In this document: positions 40,262-51,070 of the stretch, one piece after another | Numbering within the stretch: position 1 is the stretch's first letter | Layout of the letters: each line of letters starts with the position of its first letter | Source: JAAFIW01 sp031414805 | GTDB lineage: Bacteria; Pseudomonadota; Gammaproteobacteria; Burkholderiales; Burkholderiaceae_C | Assembly (NCBI GenBank): GCA_031414805.1 | Contig: JANOQJ010000068.1 | Location: 14,336-78,335, forward strand | Length of the DNA: 64,000 nucleotides | Direction: 5' to 3' | Position numbers and translations under genes: made by a program | The notes under the pieces: model-generated | What the model saw: the letters and a program-made list of their open reading frames with translations, nothing else | Told to the model about the DNA's origin: nothing | Database searches by the model: none

Positions 40262-41698
40262 TCAATACGCAAATATCTTCCCCGGATTCATGATGTTGTG
40301 CGGGTCCAGTGCGTGCTTGATGGTGCGCATCATGCCCACCGCGCCCTCGCCCGCTTCGGTCAACAAAAAGTCTTGTTTGTGCAGACCTACGCCGTGCTCG
40401 CCGGTGCAGGTGCCTTCCAGCTGCAGGGCGCGGTGCACCAGTTGGTGGTTCAGGGTTTCGGCGGTCTGGCGCTCTTGCGCGCTGTCGGGGTCAATCAAGT
40501 AACCAAAGTGGAAATTGCCATCGCCCACGTGGCCGACCAGGAAGTACGGCAGGCCGCTGGCGTCGGCTTCGGCCACTGAATCCAGCAGGCAATCGGCTAG
40601 TTTGGAAATTGGCACGCAGGTGTCGGTGCTGATGGCGCGGCAGCCGGGTTTGCTTTGAATGGCGGCAAAGTAGGCGTTGTGCCTTGCGGTCCACAGTTTC
40701 GTGCGGGCTTCGGGGGTGCTGGCCCACTCGAAGGCTTGGCCGCCGTGGTCGGTGGCGAGTTCTTGCACGGTTTCGGCTTGCTCTTTTACGCTGGCGGGCG
40801 AGCCGTGAAACTCCATGAGCAGCATGGGCTGCTCGCTCAAGCCCAGCTTGCTGTGGGCGTTCACCATGCGCACGGTGTTGGCGTCGATCAACTCCACGCG
40901 GGCGATGGGTACGCCCAGCTGGATGATCTGGATGGTGGTGTTCACCGCATCGGCAATGCTGGGAAACGAACACACCGCCGCGCTGATGGCCTCTGGAATC
41001 GGGTACAGCTTGAGCGTGACTTCGGTGATCACGCCCAGGGTGCCCTCGCTGCCCACCATCAGGCGCGTGAGGTCGTAGCCTGCGCTGGATTTTTTCGCAC
41101 GCGTGCCTGTGCGGATGATTTCGCCGCTGGCCATCACCACCTGCAGCGCCAGCACGTTTTCGCGCATGGTGCCGTAGCGCACGGCGTTGGTGCCGCTGGC
41201 GCGGGTGGCGCTCATGCCACCAAGGGTGGCGTCAGCGCCGGGGTCAATAGGAAAAAACAGGCCGGTGGATTTGAGCTCTTCATTGAGCGCCTTGCGGCAC
41301 ACGCCCGCCTGCACCGTCACCGTCAGGTCTTCGGCGTTGATGCTCAGAATTTTGTTCATGTGCCCTACATCAATGCTGATGCCGCCCTGCACTGCCAGTA
41401 AGTGCCCTTCCAGTGAGCTGCCCACACCAAACGGAATTACCGGCACCTTGTGTTGCGCCGCCAAGGTCACTGCGTCGGCTACGTCTTGCGTGCTGCGGGC
41501 AAACACCACCGCGGCCGGCGGCGGCACGGTGGTGTAAGCCGACTCATCGCGCCCATGCTGCTCACGCACCACCAGCGAGGTAACGCACTGGTCGGCAAAG
41601 CGCGCCTTGAGCGCGTCCATCAGGGCTGGCGGCACGTCACGGCGGGCGAATTCGGGAAGGACGTGGGCCAGGGTTTGGGTGGAAAGCGGGGCGTTCAT
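40262..41698 (-). CDS. FAD-linked D-lactate dehydrogenase-like oxidoreductase
   Basis: The 478-residue protein has the FAD_binding_4 domain (VPVIPFGVGSSLEGHLLAVQGGISID, GGMSATRASGTNAVRYGTM, LMVGSEGTLGVITEVTLKLYP) and the FAD-oxidase C-terminal domain (LVGHVGDGNFHFGYLID, CTGEHGVGLHKQDFL). The PFG-G-SLEGH form fits cytochrome-type D-lactate dehydrogenases (LDHD/Dld). It should oxidise D-lactate or a related D-2-hydroxyacid. It is a paralogue of the gene at 3160-4581. Confidence 0.88.
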   Translation of the reverse strand: MNAPLSTQTLAHVLPEFARRDVPPALMDALKARFADQCVTSLVVREQHGRDESAYTTVPPPAAVVFARSTQDVADAVTLAAQHKVPVIPFGVGSSLEGHLLAVQGGISIDVGHMNKILSINAEDLTVTVQAGVCRKALNEELKSTGLFFPIDPGADATLGGMSATRASGTNAVRYGTMRENVLALQVVMASGEIIRTGTRAKKSSAGYDLTRLMVGSEGTLGVITEVTLKLYPIPEAISAAVCSFPSIADAVNTTIQIIQLGVPIARVELIDANTVRMVNAHSKLGLSEQPMLLMEFHGSPASVKEQAETVQELATDHGGQAFEWASTPEARTKLWTARHNAYFAAIQSKPGCRAISTDTCVPISKLADCLLDSVAEADASGLPYFLVGHVGDGNFHFGYLIDPDSAQERQTAETLNHQLVHRALQLEGTCTGEHGVGLHKQDFLLTEAGEGAVGMMRTIKHALDPHNIMNPGKIFAY

Positions 41699-41760
41699 GG
41701 TGTCTCCGGGCGGGTTTTGGGCTAGGTTCCGTCAAGTATGGCGCGGAACCCGGCGCCATG

Positions 41761-42879
41761 TCATCGCGGTTTTCGCGGGCCATTGAGCAACTGGCCCACC
41801 CACGTGGGTCGAACAGCGTAGTGATAAGTGACCAGCAGAAAAGTTACGCAGAGCGTATTGATTGCTGCGTACTTGATCGTCCAATGCCACGGCAACAGCA
41901 TAAAAGCCGTTTGCAGCGCCATCACCAGCGGCAGGTGCGCCAGATACATCCAGTACGACGCATCGGCCAGGTAGCGCATGCGCCGGCTGGGGCGATTCAG
42001 GAAGCGCACGCCAGCACCTACAAAAGCCAACGCCCAGCACACCAGGGCAATGCTGTAGCTGGCGACGTAGAGCAGCGGGTCAGTGGGTATGGGTATGCCG
42101 TTGGCGCTGGGTGGCTGGGCGAGCAGCCACAGGCAGGTGCTGGTCGCCACCAGGCCGATGGCGAAATTCGCTGACCAGCGCTGCGCCAACACATCCAGCA
42201 AGGCCCGGTTGCGCGCCAACAACCAGCCGATGGCAAACACATAGCCATAAATAAACAACGGCACAGCAGGCGGAATCAATGTGTAGGCCGGTGTGGGTAC
42301 GCCCATGCCAACCAGCGCCACCGGAACGTACGCGAAGGCGGCACACACCGGCAGCGCCAGCAGCAGCGGCCCTGCGTGCAAACCCAGCACGGCCTGCAAC
42401 GCCCGGTCGGCCCACGCGGCGCACGTGCCCCGCGGATCCAGCTTGGCCAGCACAGCCCGCAGCCCCAGGGCCAGCGCATACAGCCACAGCAGCACATATA
42501 AAAACCACAGGTGTAGAAAATTGAGTGCGTCACCTGCTTTGGCGGCTGGCAGCGGGTCGGGCAGGCGCCCACCGTTGGCCCGGGCCATTGCCCACAACAC
42601 CACGGCCACGATCAACACAAAGCTCACCACCCAGCCCAGGGCCAGCGGTGCCAGGATGCGCGCCGCCCGGTTGCGCACAAAAGCCCGTGTGCCCAGCCGA
42701 CCCAGCAAGGCGTGCGCCAGAAAGCCCGCCACCAGGAAAAAAACCGACATTCTGAAAATATGAATCACGAACATCAGCACGCTCAACGTGTCGCTGGTCT
42801 GGGTATCGCGGATCGGCCACAAAGCGGCTTCCAGCCCCGGCACAAACGACAGACTGGCGTGCAGGCAGATGCCCAACAA
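41761..42879 (-). CDS. Acyltransferase 3-type membrane protein, start unclear
   Basis: The product has about ten membrane helices and the acyltransferase-3/OpgC pattern (GICLHASLSF, FRMSVFFLVAGFLAHAL, NRAARILAPLALGW). It would transfer acyl groups such as succinyl or acetyl to a sugar polymer at the inner membrane. The coordinates start at TTG 42879, but the same frame continues upstream with HRLPALDAIRAAALL, which is the conserved beginning of the family. It reaches a TAG near 43020 without any ATG, GTG or TTG. The true start is therefore unknown: a rare start codon, a sequence error or a damaged gene. Confidence 0.8.
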   Translation of the reverse strand: MLGICLHASLSFVPGLEAALWPIRDTQTSDTLSVLMFVIHIFRMSVFFLVAGFLAHALLGRLGTRAFVRNRAARILAPLALGWVVSFVLIVAVVLWAMARANGGRLPDPLPAAKAGDALNFLHLWFLYVLLWLYALALGLRAVLAKLDPRGTCAAWADRALQAVLGLHAGPLLLALPVCAAFAYVPVALVGMGVPTPAYTLIPPAVPLFIYGYVFAIGWLLARNRALLDVLAQRWSANFAIGLVATSTCLWLLAQPPSANGIPIPTDPLLYVASYSIALVCWALAFVGAGVRFLNRPSRRMRYLADASYWMYLAHLPLVMALQTAFMLLPWHWTIKYAAINTLCVTFLLVTYHYAVRPTWVGQLLNGPRKPR

Positions 42880-43149
42880 CAGTGCGGCGGCGCGAATGGC
42901 GTCTAAAGCGGGCAGGCGATGGGTGGTGTCGGTTGGCGTGTTGATTTGGAATCTCCCGTGAAGCCGTAAATTGTCGATGCGCCAGGCGAGGGATTCGCCG
43001 TACTGAAGTAGGGTTCCTGGCTAAGTCGTCGCTTAGCACCCGGGCAAATCCCGTGTCGGGCACGGCTTTTGCTGGTCATCATCCAGCGGAAATCGAGGTG
43101 GCTGCCGTTACGATGGCTTCATCATTTTTTTGCCGAGACTGAAATCCCT

Positions 43150-43791
43150 ATGAGCCACTCCAACCCCATGGTCCACGTCATCGATCACCCGCTGGTGCAG
43201 CACAAGCTGACCTTGATGCGCAACAAGGAGGCCAGCACCACCAGCTTTCGCCGCCTGCTCAATGAGTTGTCGTCGCTGATGGTGTACGAAGTCACGCGCG
43301 ACATGGCCATGCAGGACGTGCAGATCGAAACCCCGCTGGAAACCATGACGGCGCGCATGATTGATGGCAAAAAGCTGGTGTTCGTGTCCATTCTGCGGGC
43401 GGGCAACGGAATTCTGGACGGCATGTTGAATGTGATTCCAGGTGCGCGTGTCGGCCACATTGGCCTGTACCGTGACCCCAAAACCCTACAGGCGGTGGAG
43501 TACTACTTCAAGATGCCGCAAGAGATGACCGAGCGCGATGTGGTCGTGGTCGACCCCATGCTGGCCACCGGCAACTCGGCCATTGCAGCAGTGCAGCGGC
43601 TGAAGGTGCTGAACCCCAAATCCATCAAATTCGTGTGCCTACTGACCTGCCCGGAAGGCATTGCCACCTTCACTGCAGCCCACCCTGACGTGCCCGTTTT
43701 CACCGCCGCGATTGACCGGCAGCTCAACGACCACGGCTACATATTGCCAGGCCTGGGCGACGCAGGCGACCGCATGTTTGGAACGAAATGA
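43150..43791 (+). CDS. upp: Uracil phosphoribosyltransferase
   Basis: Upp makes UMP from uracil and PRPP in pyrimidine salvage. The 213-residue protein has HPLVQHKLTLMRN near the start, VSILRAGNGILDGML in the middle, the PRPP loop VVVDPMLATGNSA and the C-terminal GYILPGLGDAGDRMFGTK, all typical. It lies 255 bases upstream of the BMP-type transporter operon that ends with cytosine deaminase, the enzyme that supplies uracil. Confidence 0.96.
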   Translation: MSHSNPMVHVIDHPLVQHKLTLMRNKEASTTSFRRLLNELSSLMVYEVTRDMAMQDVQIETPLETMTARMIDGKKLVFVSILRAGNGILDGMLNVIPGARVGHIGLYRDPKTLQAVEYYFKMPQEMTERDVVVVDPMLATGNSAIAAVQRLKVLNPKSIKFVCLLTCPEGIATFTAAHPDVPVFTAAIDRQLNDHGYILPGLGDAGDRMFGTK

Positions 43792-43793
43792 GC

Positions 43794-43840
43794 TGCCAGC
43801 CCATGTATTCATTGCTCAAACAGCTATAAATTCAATAGCG
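43794..43840 (-). repeat. Dispersed repeat, family A, copy 10
   Basis: It reads ctgccagcccatgtattcat, then tgctcaaacagctataaattcaatagc. It starts three bases after the upp stop. The opening ctgccagcccatg is shared with the copy at 50457. Confidence 0.88.
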
Positions 43841-43864
43841 ATTGTGTTACCCAACTCCATCGCC

Positions 43865-43974
43865 CGTCATTCCCGCGCAGGCGGGAATCCAGCCGCTAAG
43901 CGCCAGCCATGCCGCACACGGCGAGTCGTTCGCATCGCAAGCCGCTCCTGGATTCCCGCCTGCGCGGGAATGAC
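43865..43974. repeat. Family C inverted repeat, copy 2
   Basis: The ends cgtcattcccgcgcaggcgg and ccgcctgcgcgggaatgac are inverted copies; with the flanking gaatcca/tggattc they can form a long hairpin. It lies between upp and the BMP gene. Confidence 0.9.
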
Positions 43975-44046
43975 AGACACAAGACTCTTGAGCAATTGAA
44001 CTGTTTGTTGTTAGTTGTTAGTTGATTAACCGAAGGAGAAAGCACC

Positions 44047-45048
44047 ATGTCATTTGTGAAACTGAATCGCCGTCAAATCGCCACTCTGGCAGCAGTCCTG
44101 GCTTGCGCCACCCCCAGCCTGACCTGGGCCCAAGCCAAGATGAAAGTAGCAGCCATCTACTCCGTGCCCTTCGAGCAGCAATGGGTCAGCCGCATCCACA
44201 AAGCGCTGAAAGCCGCTGAAGCGCGCGGCGAGATTGAATACAAGGCCAGCGAAAACGTGGCCAACGCCGATTACGAGCGCGTGATGCGCGAGTACGCGCA
44301 GGCGGGCAATGCACTGATCGTGGGCGAGGTGTTCCCCATCGAAGCGGCAGCGCGCAAAGTAGCCAAAGACTTCCCCAAAGTCTCGTTCCTGATGGGCAGC
44401 TCGGGCAAGCCGCAAGCGCCCAACTTCAGCGTGTTTGACAACTACATCCAGGAGCCCGCGTACCTCTCCGGGATGGTGGCCGGCGGCATGACCAAGACCA
44501 ACAAGATCGGCATGGTCGGCGGCTTTCCCATCCCCGAAGTCAACCGCCTGATGCACGCCTTCATGGCAGGTGCCAAAGAAACCAACCCCAAGGTGGAATT
44601 CACGGTGAGTTTCATTAACAGTTGGTTTGACCCACCGAAAGCCAAAGAAGCGGCTTTCGCCATGATCGACAAGGGCGCGGACGTGATGTATGCCGAGCGT
44701 TTCGGCGTGTCTGATGCAGCCAAGGAAAAAGGCAAGCTGGCCATCGGCAACGTGATCAACACCCAAGACAAATACCCCGACACCGTGATCGCCTCGGCCC
44801 TGTGGAACATGGAGCCCACGATTGACCGAGCTTTGAGCCTGGTCAAAGAAGGCAAGTTCAAGCCCGAAGACTACGGTCAGTACTCGATGATGAAATACAA
44901 AGGCTCCGAGCTGGCCCCGCTAGGTACGTTTGATGGCAAAGTGCCGGCTGACATCAAGGCCAAAGTCAAGGCCAAGCAGGATGCGATTCTTGCAGGCACG
45001 TATACGGTCAAGGTGGACGACACGCAGCCGAAATCAACCGCAAAGTAA
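44047..45048 (+). CDS. BMP-family ABC transporter substrate-binding protein
   Basis: The 333-residue protein has a signal peptide (ATLAAVLACATPSLTWA) and the BMP/PnrA-like fold of nucleoside-binding proteins: VAAIYSVPFEQQWVSRIH, then SFLMGSSG, YLSGMVAGGMTKTNKIGMVGG and DVMYAERFGVSDAAKEKGK. BMP proteins deliver nucleosides or bases to a double-ATPase ABC transporter, encoded next. With cytosine deaminase at the end of the operon and upp upstream, a pyrimidine base or nucleoside is the likely ligand. Confidence 0.9.
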   Translation: MSFVKLNRRQIATLAAVLACATPSLTWAQAKMKVAAIYSVPFEQQWVSRIHKALKAAEARGEIEYKASENVANADYERVMREYAQAGNALIVGEVFPIEAAARKVAKDFPKVSFLMGSSGKPQAPNFSVFDNYIQEPAYLSGMVAGGMTKTNKIGMVGGFPIPEVNRLMHAFMAGAKETNPKVEFTVSFINSWFDPPKAKEAAFAMIDKGADVMYAERFGVSDAAKEKGKLAIGNVINTQDKYPDTVIASALWNMEPTIDRALSLVKEGKFKPEDYGQYSMMKYKGSELAPLGTFDGKVPADIKAKVKAKQDAILAGTYTVKVDDTQPKSTAK

Positions 45049-45068
45049 GTCATACGCACAGGATTTTT

Positions 45069-45196
45069 TGAACGCAGAGGGCGCAGAGGTTTCGCAAAGG
45101 ACGCAAAAAGAACATCCAGAAAAGGAAACTGCTTCCCTCTGAGTGGAGTTGTTTTTTTTGCGTTTTTTGCGAAACCTTTGCGCTCTTTGCGTTCTT
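45069..45196. repeat. Long imperfect inverted repeat between the BMP and ATPase genes
   Basis: The left arm (aacgcagagggcgcagaggt, then ttcgcaaaggacgcaaaaag) mirrors the right arm (tttttgcgttttttgcgaaa, then cctttgcgctctttgcgttc) over about 42 bases each. The loop is about 40 bases. As RNA it would form a strong hairpin within the operon and could lower expression of the genes beyond it relative to the binding protein. Confidence 0.85.
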
Positions 45197-45209
45197 ACTC
45201 ACCCCAGCG

Positions 45210-46882
<1,673 letters not shown>

Positions 46883-46883
<1 letters not shown>

Positions 46884-47944
46884 TGCGCCTGGAAAAACGC
46901 GCCCACAGCTCCACGCTGGCCGTTCTGCTGGCGCCTGTTGGAGCCATTGCCTTTACCTTGCTGGTGGGCAGCCTGCTGGTGCTATGGGCTGGTGCGCCAG
47001 TAGCGCAGACCTTTGGCCTGCTGGTCAAAGGCGCGGTGGGCTCCACCTTCGCGCTGAGCGAAACCCTCACGCGCGCCATACCGCTGGTGCTGACTGGCCT
47101 GGCCGCTACCGTCGCCTTCAAAGCCCGTTTGTTCAACATCGGTGCTGAAGGCCAGTTGTATGCCGGTGCGCTGGCGGCTGTGGCAGTGGGCGGCCTGCAT
47201 GGCGGCAACGGGCTGGCGTGGCCCGTCTGGGTTTTATTTCCCCTGATGATGCTGGCCGCCGCATTGGCTGGCGCGCTGCTGTTGCTAGGCCCCGCCCTGC
47301 TCAAAACCCGCCTGGGCGTGGACGAGGTGGTCACCACCTTGCTGCTGAACTTCATCGTGCTGCTGGGCACCTCGGCCCTGCTCGATGGGGCCATGAAAGA
47401 CCCCACCGCCATGGGCTGGCCACAAAGCGTGGGCCTGCAAAGCGAGCTGGAACTGTCAAAACTCATTACCCAAACCCGCCTGCACACCGGCCTGCTGTGG
47501 GCCGCGGCGCTGGCTGTGGCTTTGTGGCTGCTGTTCAAGTACACGCTGCTGGGGTTTGACATTCGCGCCGTCGGTGCCAACGCGCGCGCCGCGGCCTTTG
47601 CGGGTGTGCCCGTCACGCGTACGGTGGTGCTGGTGGCCATGCTGTCGGGCGCGTTGGCGGGGCTGGCGGGCGCCATTGAGGTGGCGGGCCGCACGGGTTA
47701 CGTCACGCTGGACATGTCGCCCGGCTACGGCTACAGCGGCATCGTGATCGCCATGCTGGCCGCCCTGCACCCGCTGGGCGTGCTGGCGGCCAGCGTATTT
47801 GTGGCCGGTGTGCTGGTGGGTGCCGACAGCATGAGCCGCGCCATCAACGTACCCACCTACATCGCCGACGTGATGGTGGCGACGGCGCTGCTGAGTGTGC
47901 TGGTGGCGGGGTTGTTGACACAGTACCGGGTGCGGTGGAAATGA
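46883..47944 (+). CDS. ABC transporter permease, BMP-linked, first subunit
   Basis: The 353-residue protein has about nine hydrophobic helices and the pattern of RbsC/YufP-type permeases: AIPLVLTGLAATVAFKARLFNIGAEGQLY, then DEVVTTLLLNFI and GYGYSGIVIAMLAALHPLGV. It would form half the membrane channel of the importer. It overlaps the ATPase by one base (TGATG at 46881-46885). Its own TGA overlaps an ATG at 47941 that looks like the old start of the second permease. Confidence 0.93.
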
Positions 47945-47964
47945 GCGTGAAAAAGACTTGTGTT

Positions 47965-48155
47965 GGCTCCCTCTCCCCTCGGGGAGAGGGTTGGGGTGAG
48001 GGGGCTGCGCCGTACACACATTGTGGCAACGCGAGGGCCCTCACCCCAGCCCTCTCCCGCGAGCGGGAGAGGGAGAAAAACCACCTGGCGGCACCTGCAC
48101 CGCGGCACGCATGCCCCCACCCCCACCCTCCCCCAGCGGGGGAGGGAGCCATCCG
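47965..48155. repeat. Family B repeats between the two permease genes
   Basis: Three or more B-type units in a row: ctccctctcccctcggggag through ttggggtgaggg, ccctcaccccagccctctcc through gggagagggag, and cccccaccctcccccagcgg. They fill the space where the second permease should start. Confidence 0.9.
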
Positions 48156-49091
48156 GGGTCAATCGCCAAGACCGACCTCCGCGACATCCTCTCCAACCCC
48201 GCCTTCTGGGTGGCCGTGCTGCGCATCGCCACGCCGCTGATTCTGGGTACCTTGGGCGTGCTGCTGTGCGAGCGCGCGGGGGTGTTGAATCTGGGCATTG
48301 AGGGCATCCTGGTCGCAGGTGCTTTCAGCGGCTGGCTGGCGGTGTACAGCGGTGCGCCGCTGTGGGTGGGCGTGGCGGTAGCGGCGGCCACGGGTGCGGT
48401 GTTTGGCTTGCTGCACGCCTGGCTCACCGTGGGGCTGGCGCTGTCGCAGCATGTGGCGGGCCTGGGCATCACGCTGCTGGCCACGGCGCTGAGCTACTTT
48501 GGCTACCGCGTGAGCTTTCCCAAAGTCACCACGCCGCCCACCATCACCCCGTTTACCGAGATGACCTGGCTTCCCATACCCATCCTGTCCAGCCAAACCC
48601 CGCTGACCTTGCTCGCCTTGCTGCTGGTGCCCACCCTCGCTTATGTGTTGTACCGCACGCCGCTGGGCCTGGCGCTGCGCATGGTGGGCGAGAACCCGCA
48701 GGCTGTGGAGGGCCAGGGCCTGTCGGTGGCCAAGCTGCGCACCGGATCTATCGTCGCGGGCTCGGCCTTAATGGGTGTGGCGGGCTCGTTTCTCACGCTG
48801 TCTGCCTTCAACGCCTTCTTTTTCAACATGGTCAATGGCCGCGGCTGGATTTGCGTGGCGCTGGTGGTGTTTGCCAGTTGGCGGCCCGGCAAGGCGCTGC
48901 TGGGTGCGCTCTTGTTTGCATTTTTTGATGCGCTGCAACTGCGATTGCAGCAACAAGGTGAAGCGGCTCTGCCTTACCAGCTGTATTTGATGCTGCCGTA
49001 TGTGCTGTCTATCCTGGCGCTGGTGCTGGTGGCCCGCAGAGCAGCTTACCCGCAAGCGCTGATGAAACCCTACCGAAAAGGTGAACGCTGA
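48021..49091 (+). CDS. ABC transporter permease, BMP-linked, second subunit, with repeat-derived N-terminus
   Basis: From about residue 50 (KTDLRDILSNPAFWVAVLRIATPLILGTLGVLLCERAGVLNLGIEGILV) the protein is a typical YufQ/RbsC-type permease with about eight hydrophobic helices to GER. Residues 1-48 (from PSPLPRAGEG to GGGSHPG) are translated family B repeat. The ATG at 47941, which would couple it to the first permease, is in a different frame, so translation must begin at 48021 (ATGTGGCAA), at ATG 48111, or elsewhere. The stop overlaps codA by TGATG. Confidence 0.9.
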   Translation: MWQREGPHPSPLPRAGEGEKPPGGTCTAARMPPPPPSPSGGGSHPGSIAKTDLRDILSNPAFWVAVLRIATPLILGTLGVLLCERAGVLNLGIEGILVAGAFSGWLAVYSGAPLWVGVAVAAATGAVFGLLHAWLTVGLALSQHVAGLGITLLATALSYFGYRVSFPKVTTPPTITPFTEMTWLPIPILSSQTPLTLLALLLVPTLAYVLYRTPLGLALRMVGENPQAVEGQGLSVAKLRTGSIVAGSALMGVAGSFLTLSAFNAFFFNMVNGRGWICVALVVFASWRPGKALLGALLFAFFDALQLRLQQQGEAALPYQLYLMLPYVLSILALVLVARRAAYPQALMKPYRKGER

Positions 49092-50392
49092 TGCTGGACT
49101 TACTGGTCACAAACGCCACGCTGCCCGATGGCCGCACCCACATGTCGGTGGCGGTGCAAGCCGGGCGCATCACCGAGGTCACGCAAGGTTTGCAAGCGCC
49201 TGCGCATGAAGTCATCGACGCCCAAGGCCTGCTGGTCAGCCCGCCGTTTGTGGATGCGCACTTTCACATGGATTCCACCCTCAGCTACGGCCAGCCAAGA
49301 GTCAACGAGAGCGGCACACTGCTGGAAGGGATTGCGCTGTGGGGTGAGCTGAAACCGCTGCTCACGCAAGAAGCTTTGGTGGAACGCGCGCTGACCTATT
49401 GCGACTGGGCCGTGGGCCGCGGTCTGCTGGCCATCCGCAGCCATGTAGACATTTGCGACCCGCGCCTGCTCGCGGTCGAAGCGCTGCTACAGGTCAAAAA
49501 ACAAGTCGCGTCCTACATCGATTTGCAACTGGTGGCGTTCCCGCAAGACGGTGTGCTGCGTTATGGCAACGAAGGCGCACGGGGCGCGCCGAGCGCTTTG
49601 GAAAACATGAAGCGCGCGCTCGCGATGGGCGTCGACGTGGTGGGCGGCATTCCTCACTTCGAGCGCACCTACGCGCAAGGCACCGACAGCGTACGCCTGC
49701 TGTGCGAGCTGGCGGCAAGCCAAGGCAAGCTGGTCGACATGCATTGCGACGAAACCGACGACCCGCACTCGCGCCACATCGAAACCCTGGCGTTTGAGAC
49801 GCAGCGCCTGGGCCTGCAAGGCCGTGTCACCGGCTCGCACCTCACATCGATGCACAGCATGGACAACTATTACGTGAGCAAGCTGCTGGCCCTGATGGCG
49901 GAAGCACAGGTCAAAGTGGTCGCAAACCCGCTGATCAACATCACCCTGCAAGGCCGCCACGACACCTACCCCAAGCGCCGGGGCATGACGCGCGTGCCCG
50001 AACAAATCGCAGCAGGTCTGACCGTCGCTTTCGGTCAGGACTGTGCGATGGACCCCTGGTACAGCCTGGGCAGCGGGGACATGCTGGAAGTCGCCCACAT
50101 GGGCCTGCACGTGGCGCAAATGACCAGCCAGAAAGCGATGCGCCACTGTTTTGAAGCCGTCACCACCCAGCCTGCAAGCATCATGAACCTGGACGGCTAT
50201 GGGCTGGCAGCGGGTTGCCATGCGGACTTTGTGCTGCTGCACGCGCGCGACCCAGTGGAAGCGATACGGTTGCGGGCGACGCGGCTGAAGGTGTTTCGGC
50301 GGGGCAAGTGCATTGCGCAAATGCCTGCGCCAATAGCCCGGTTGGACTTGCAAGGAAGGCCGGGGGAGACGGGGTTTATGGCGGGACGGTGA
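49091..50392 (+). CDS. codA: Cytosine deaminase-type amidohydrolase
   Basis: The 433-residue amidohydrolase has the metal-binding set of CodA: FVDAHFHMDSTL, the Glu/Asp-rich VDMHCDETDDPHSRHIETLA, VTGSHLTSMHSMD and the late Asp of FGQDCAMDPWYSLG. Cytosine deaminase makes uracil and ammonia from cytosine. Its position as last gene of a BMP-type importer, with upp upstream, supports cytosine or a close relative as substrate; isoguanine or a similar base is possible. It overlaps the second permease by one base. Confidence 0.9.
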   Translation: MLDLLVTNATLPDGRTHMSVAVQAGRITEVTQGLQAPAHEVIDAQGLLVSPPFVDAHFHMDSTLSYGQPRVNESGTLLEGIALWGELKPLLTQEALVERALTYCDWAVGRGLLAIRSHVDICDPRLLAVEALLQVKKQVASYIDLQLVAFPQDGVLRYGNEGARGAPSALENMKRALAMGVDVVGGIPHFERTYAQGTDSVRLLCELAASQGKLVDMHCDETDDPHSRHIETLAFETQRLGLQGRVTGSHLTSMHSMDNYYVSKLLALMAEAQVKVVANPLINITLQGRHDTYPKRRGMTRVPEQIAAGLTVAFGQDCAMDPWYSLGSGDMLEVAHMGLHVAQMTSQKAMRHCFEAVTTQPASIMNLDGYGLAAGCHADFVLLHARDPVEAIRLRATRLKVFRRGKCIAQMPAPIARLDLQGRPGETGFMAGR

Positions 50393-50456
50393 GGCCAGCG
50401 TATCAGCTCGCACGGTTTGGCCGATGCGACAGTTTTCTTACTTTTTTATAAAGTCG

Positions 50457-50504
50457 GCTGCCAGCCCATGAATACATTGCTCAAGCAGCTACAAAATAAG
50501 GAGC
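50457..50504 (-). repeat. Dispersed repeat, family A, copy 12, forming the start of the DnaK-fragment gene
   Basis: It reads ggctgccagcccatgaatac, attgctcaagcagctacaaa, then ataaggag. It supplies an ATG in the downstream frame (MNTLLKQLQNKER) and ends in AAGGAG. Confidence 0.9.
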
Positions 50505-50932
50505 GAAACCCTCTCTTCTATGCGAGCGTGAGCCTGTCAGTTGCACTCAACACGTTGACCGTGAACAATGCACGCATGACCACACTCACCTTGACCGAAC
50601 AGCGCTTGACCCAATACATCCTGGCCGAGTTCAAAAAGACGACATCCATCGATTTGAGTCAAGACCGGCTGGCCTTGGATCGCTTGGAAGATGAAGTCCG
50701 CGATGTGGTTGTCGAGCTGTCAATCAGCGAGACTGTTGACATCAATCTGCCTTTCATCATGTCCGATCAGAACGGCCCCAAGCACCTGAACATGAAACTC
50801 AACCGCACCCTGCTGGAAAGCCTGGGCTCACCGGTGTTCTCACCACCGACAGCACCCGCGTTCCCGACGCACCTGCAGCGACAACTCGCACCAGGCGAAC
50901 AAGCAAGCAAGTGGTGGCAGTTTTGGGCTTGA
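50468..50932 (+). CDS. Small protein containing a fragment of the DnaK nucleotide-binding domain
   Basis: Residues about 44-119 read like a piece of bacterial DnaK: EQRLTQYILAEFKKTTSIDL, then RLALDRLEDEV, VVELSISETVDINLPFI and DQNGPKHLNMKLNRTLLESL. These align with the part of the Hsp70 ATPase domain (subdomain IIB and its flanks) that contacts GrpE. The phosphate-binding loops and the substrate domain are absent. A proline-rich linker and the tail APGEQASKWWQFWA follow; the gene at 52423 has the same tail. The first 13 residues come from a repeat, so the real start may be ATG 50576 (MTTLTLTEQ). Function is unknown; interference with DnaK-GrpE is one possibility. Confidence 0.75.
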   Translation: MNTLLKQLQNKERNPLFYASVSLSVALNTLTVNNARMTTLTLTEQRLTQYILAEFKKTTSIDLSQDRLALDRLEDEVRDVVVELSISETVDINLPFIMSDQNGPKHLNMKLNRTLLESLGSPVFSPPTAPAFPTHLQRQLAPGEQASKWWQFWA

Positions 50933-50977
50933 GCTGCCTTGCTGGATAAGCAAAACGCAAATCGATTGTCATTTCAA

Positions 50978-51022
50978 GCCCCAACCCAGAGATTACCTGC
51001 TCAAGCCGCTACAAAATCATGA
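50978..51022 (-). repeat. Dispersed repeat, family A, copy 13
   Basis: It reads agccccaacccagagattac, then ctgctcaagccgctacaaaatcatgag. It lies between the DnaK-fragment gene and the next gene, oriented like the copies at 50457, 53087 and 54120. Confidence 0.85.
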
Positions 51023-51070
51023 GTCGTCAACCCATACCCGCAGGGGCAAGGTTCACGCTCAACCCACGCC

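Noticed and set aside
47935..48240. A separate 101-residue gene between the permeases
   Set aside because: It is translated family B repeat that ends shortly after entering the permease body out of frame.
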